A DNA stretch of 64,000 bases. Origin: Liolophura sinensis (taxonomy: Eukaryota; Mollusca; Polyplacophora; Chitonida; Chitonidae). Location of the stretch: assembly GCF_032854445.1 (NCBI RefSeq), contig NC_088300.1, positions 23,727,608 to 23,791,607 of the forward strand, read 5' to 3'. The notes beneath the pieces were generated by a model that saw nothing but the letters and a program-made list of their open reading frames with translations, was not told where the DNA came from and made no database searches. This document shows positions 61,601-64,000 of this stretch, one piece after another. The stretch's first letter is position 1; each line of letters starts with the position of its first letter. The position numbers and the translations under genes are program-made.

Positions 61601-63689
61601 TAAGTACACACTGATTTTACAGTGCGCTATTAACACATTCGATTCATTGGGTATACGATACCATTTATAACATGTCACAAGGTGTTGGTTAGAGACTGCT
61701 TTCTACGTCCCTTAATCTGTTGTTGGTTGACCTTGTCTCTTAAGAAATCTGAAGAAAAGAGATGCTACACTAAAACCTGAAGCAAAAATAAATAATACAT
61801 CAAATACTGATCCCTATGGATCAGCTCCCACACATATCGAGAAGAAGACATTGTTAAAAATACAGTGTATACTGACGTGAGTAATTTATAGAATATCACG
61901 GTAAAGAGGAAAGGAAATTTTGATCCTACCTGTACCTAACCTATGCCTGTAATTTTATTTTCGGTTATGGATCTCTGTAACTGTAATCAACTACCATAAA
62001 AAAATACGATGAATGAACGTGCAAAACGACATGACTTCTTCTTATTGACCTCTTGCACCAAAGTACCCACCATTTGCCTGATGAACAAAGTAATAAAGTA
62101 TTAGAGTGAATGAACGCATATAACAGCTCCCTTGAGCAGCTATTTACAGCTAAACCCCATCAGTCCACTGAGAAGACCCGGGCATGCGGTTGAAACAAAT
62201 AAAGACCTAATGTTTCGGTTGGTTTAAGTCTGTCGTGCATGTCGTGCGCTGTGTGAGATGATGATGGTTGTCAGTGAAGCGTGCAGCCTACGGTTATGCC
62301 GCCATTATGTAGAAGCAAGCTAACAGTACACACGCCTCACGGGGAAAACGGACTTAGAGGATTACCTGCCGACTGTGGTAACAATTTGACGAATTTCCTT
62401 TCATCGTTTTTTCCCTTAACTTGTTTGACTTAACTTGCTCGACAATGGTAAGTTTCACTTCGTTTTGTTGGTTATTAGGTTTAATCGCTTAATGCTTTCA
62501 GCTCGACGTGTAAAGACATTCCATATCTGTATATAGGCCACGTCGTCATTTATTCAGAAACTCTAACGGGGTTTTTATGTATCGGTGCATTTACTTAAGA
62601 CGAAAGTTTTACTTCATGCGATCTAAGAGTGATTAGGATTATTGTTAATCGTATAACATATACAATAATAAAAATATAATAATCCATCGTTTCCTCTTCG
62701 TGCTGAAGCAATAATGCACGCAACGTATATTAAAGTTTTTGTTTCTTAATCCACTGTAACAGTACGTTTCTATATAACAGATGACTAGATATTAAACATA
62801 CTAACATTTGACTTGTGATAGTACATCAAGCCTTGATGTGACGAAAAGAGTCTCACGATTATGCAACTTCAGACGTTTGACCTTGTCAGATATTCTCCCT
62901 CTTCTGGTCACGTGATTTACGAGAACTGTCATCCTGGCATATTAATCGCTCGGCCGTATGTTGTAGGTAATGACTTCCTAGCATGACAACAAAGAATAAC
63001 AGGCTTCTAAAAAATGAAATAAGAATTATATTCATGAAGTCCAAGGCGTTGATGTGGGATATTTCATGCGCGGACTTTACACACTAAGGCATTTCGGTGA
63101 GACAGCATTTCGTATTCGTCAAGCTGAAAAATACCGAAATTATAGAATTATGTGTTAAAATAACTATACAGGGCTGTTGCTTGTCACTTTTGCTATTGCG
63201 TCTTCCAAGAAAACAAGTCTTTCAGAAAAGATATAGCCTGTTTACCTTTTCCTTGACTCATAAACGTGACCGCCATCATGTAAGTGAAATATTCTGAAAA
63301 TCTCTCTAAATTACTCTCAAATTTAGTAGCTACATAATTTGACATTTCTTAGCCAAAGGCTTACTCTTATCACAGAGAAGCCATATTCTGTGGATGGGGT
63401 TACTTTTTTCTTATTTAAAGGGATACCGAATCGCCACTGACTGGCTGACAGTGGACATATGGCTTCCTGGGTTAAACCATGCAGCCGTGATCACGCTTGA
63501 ATAAATCTGCCATACCTAAAATTCATCTGAGGCTAGGCATAGCCTGGACTTGCCAGTCTCTCACTCCAGCCAATCAGAATCGATTCTGTATCCCTTTAAT
63601 CGAAATTTCTCGAATGGTTGAAATATTTCCGTACCTTCTTAGTTTCCGTGGGATAGGGAGATCATCAAACCGGCACTGACTAGTCTTGT
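61601..63689. other. Distal flank, nothing firm
   Basis: Apart from the ATG|GTAAGT site at 62445 and a SINE tail scrap near 63270, no feature was recognised. Confidence 0.35.
62445..62453 (+). other. Possible ATG-ending first exon
   Basis: A start codon in fair context (cgacaATGg) is followed at once by donor GTAAGT. Genes whose first intron directly follows the ATG are known in animals. The rest of such a gene would lie downstream, and nothing in the remaining 1.5 kb confirms it. Confidence 0.2.
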
Positions 63690-63970
63690 GGCCAGAGTAA
63701 GCTTTGCTCTTCAGAAAGAAGTTAGTCCTGAGTTTTAAACACAAGATTCATTTGAATGGGGTATCTGTGCAAACAAACCATTAACATCATCATCGTCATC
63801 ACCATCATTCAACTGACATCAAGAAGACTTGTGGTCAGTGCTCTGCAGAAAAAAAGCTTACTCCTTAGTCTTTAAACACAACATTCATTAAAATGAGGTA
63901 CCTATGCAAACAAACATCATCATCATCGTTAACGTCATAGTCGTCGTCGTCGTCATCATCATCCTCATCA
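63690..63970. repeat. Direct repeat with CAT-rich ends
   Basis: Two units of about 135 bp share gagttttaaacacaa-g/c-attcatt and gcaaacaaac, then catcat/gtcgtc tracts. Confidence 0.6.
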
Positions 63971-64000
63971 TCTTTATTTCATTTGAATTTTATAGAGATC

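Overview
The window looks like nuclear DNA of a lophotrochozoan animal, most likely a mollusc (bivalve or gastropod). The DNA is AT-rich and intron-bearing. It is crowded with tRNA-derived SINEs whose tail (a conserved block around 'gtataagtgaaatattcttgagtacggcgtaaaacacc' in meaning, followed by (TAAA)n) is typical of molluscan genomes. There are also minisatellites, a MITE and a decayed LINE. Nothing looks bacterial, viral or organellar, and no CRISPR array, rRNA or functional tRNA gene was recognised. The organism call is inference from repeat style.

The main content is a tandem family of small secreted cystine-knot cytokine genes, which I read as Spatzle/neurotrophin-like (Toll-ligand-like) proteins. 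There are five apparently intact copies and one broken copy. Two lie on the minus strand (6128-9803 and 17675-19865). Three intact copies and the pseudogene lie on the plus strand (32046-34668, 40133-42000, pseudogene 45338-47535, 53950-56417). All share one architecture. Exon 1 holds a signal peptide, a Cys-x(13-18)-Cys element, a [FY]PG[LIM]F-like motif and GD-x-x-C-[PQ]-T at its 3' end. Exon 2 is 114-117 bp, with a (V)H(L/F/M)...Y/LQ...G/A-x-C core. Exon 3 is 148-163 bp, with C...C...(L/V)W/Y...F.(A/P)F.....YCSC(K/R) and the stop. Both introns interrupt the frame in phase 2 in every intact copy. In three copies the start codon directly follows a splice acceptor, so the 5' UTR sits in an upstream exon. 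A TATA-plus-donor leader candidate lies at 36835-36924.

The two orientation groups are divergent, and a roughly 1.9 kb 33-bp minisatellite (about 21.9-23.85 kb) lies between them. Copies 1 and 2 form one subfamily and copies 3-6 another, as expected for repeated local duplication. The pseudogene sits beside self-complementary repeats (44.9-45.0 kb and 46.02-46.19 kb). Other structured regions are a 32-bp minisatellite in intron 2 of copy 1, an AT run with a 36-bp repeat at 11.6-12.2 kb, a 39-bp repeat at 28.9-29.7 kb, and a degenerate L1/Tx1-like LINE at 49.6-52.0 kb.

If the family call is right, the proteins would be processed in the secretory pathway and act as extracellular dimeric ligands. 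That is knowledge of the family, not something the sequence shows. Several other short coding-like stretches (27.8-28.45 kb minus, 34.99-35.18 kb minus, 33.87 kb plus, 52.1 kb plus) could be exons of unrelated genes, and I could not identify them.
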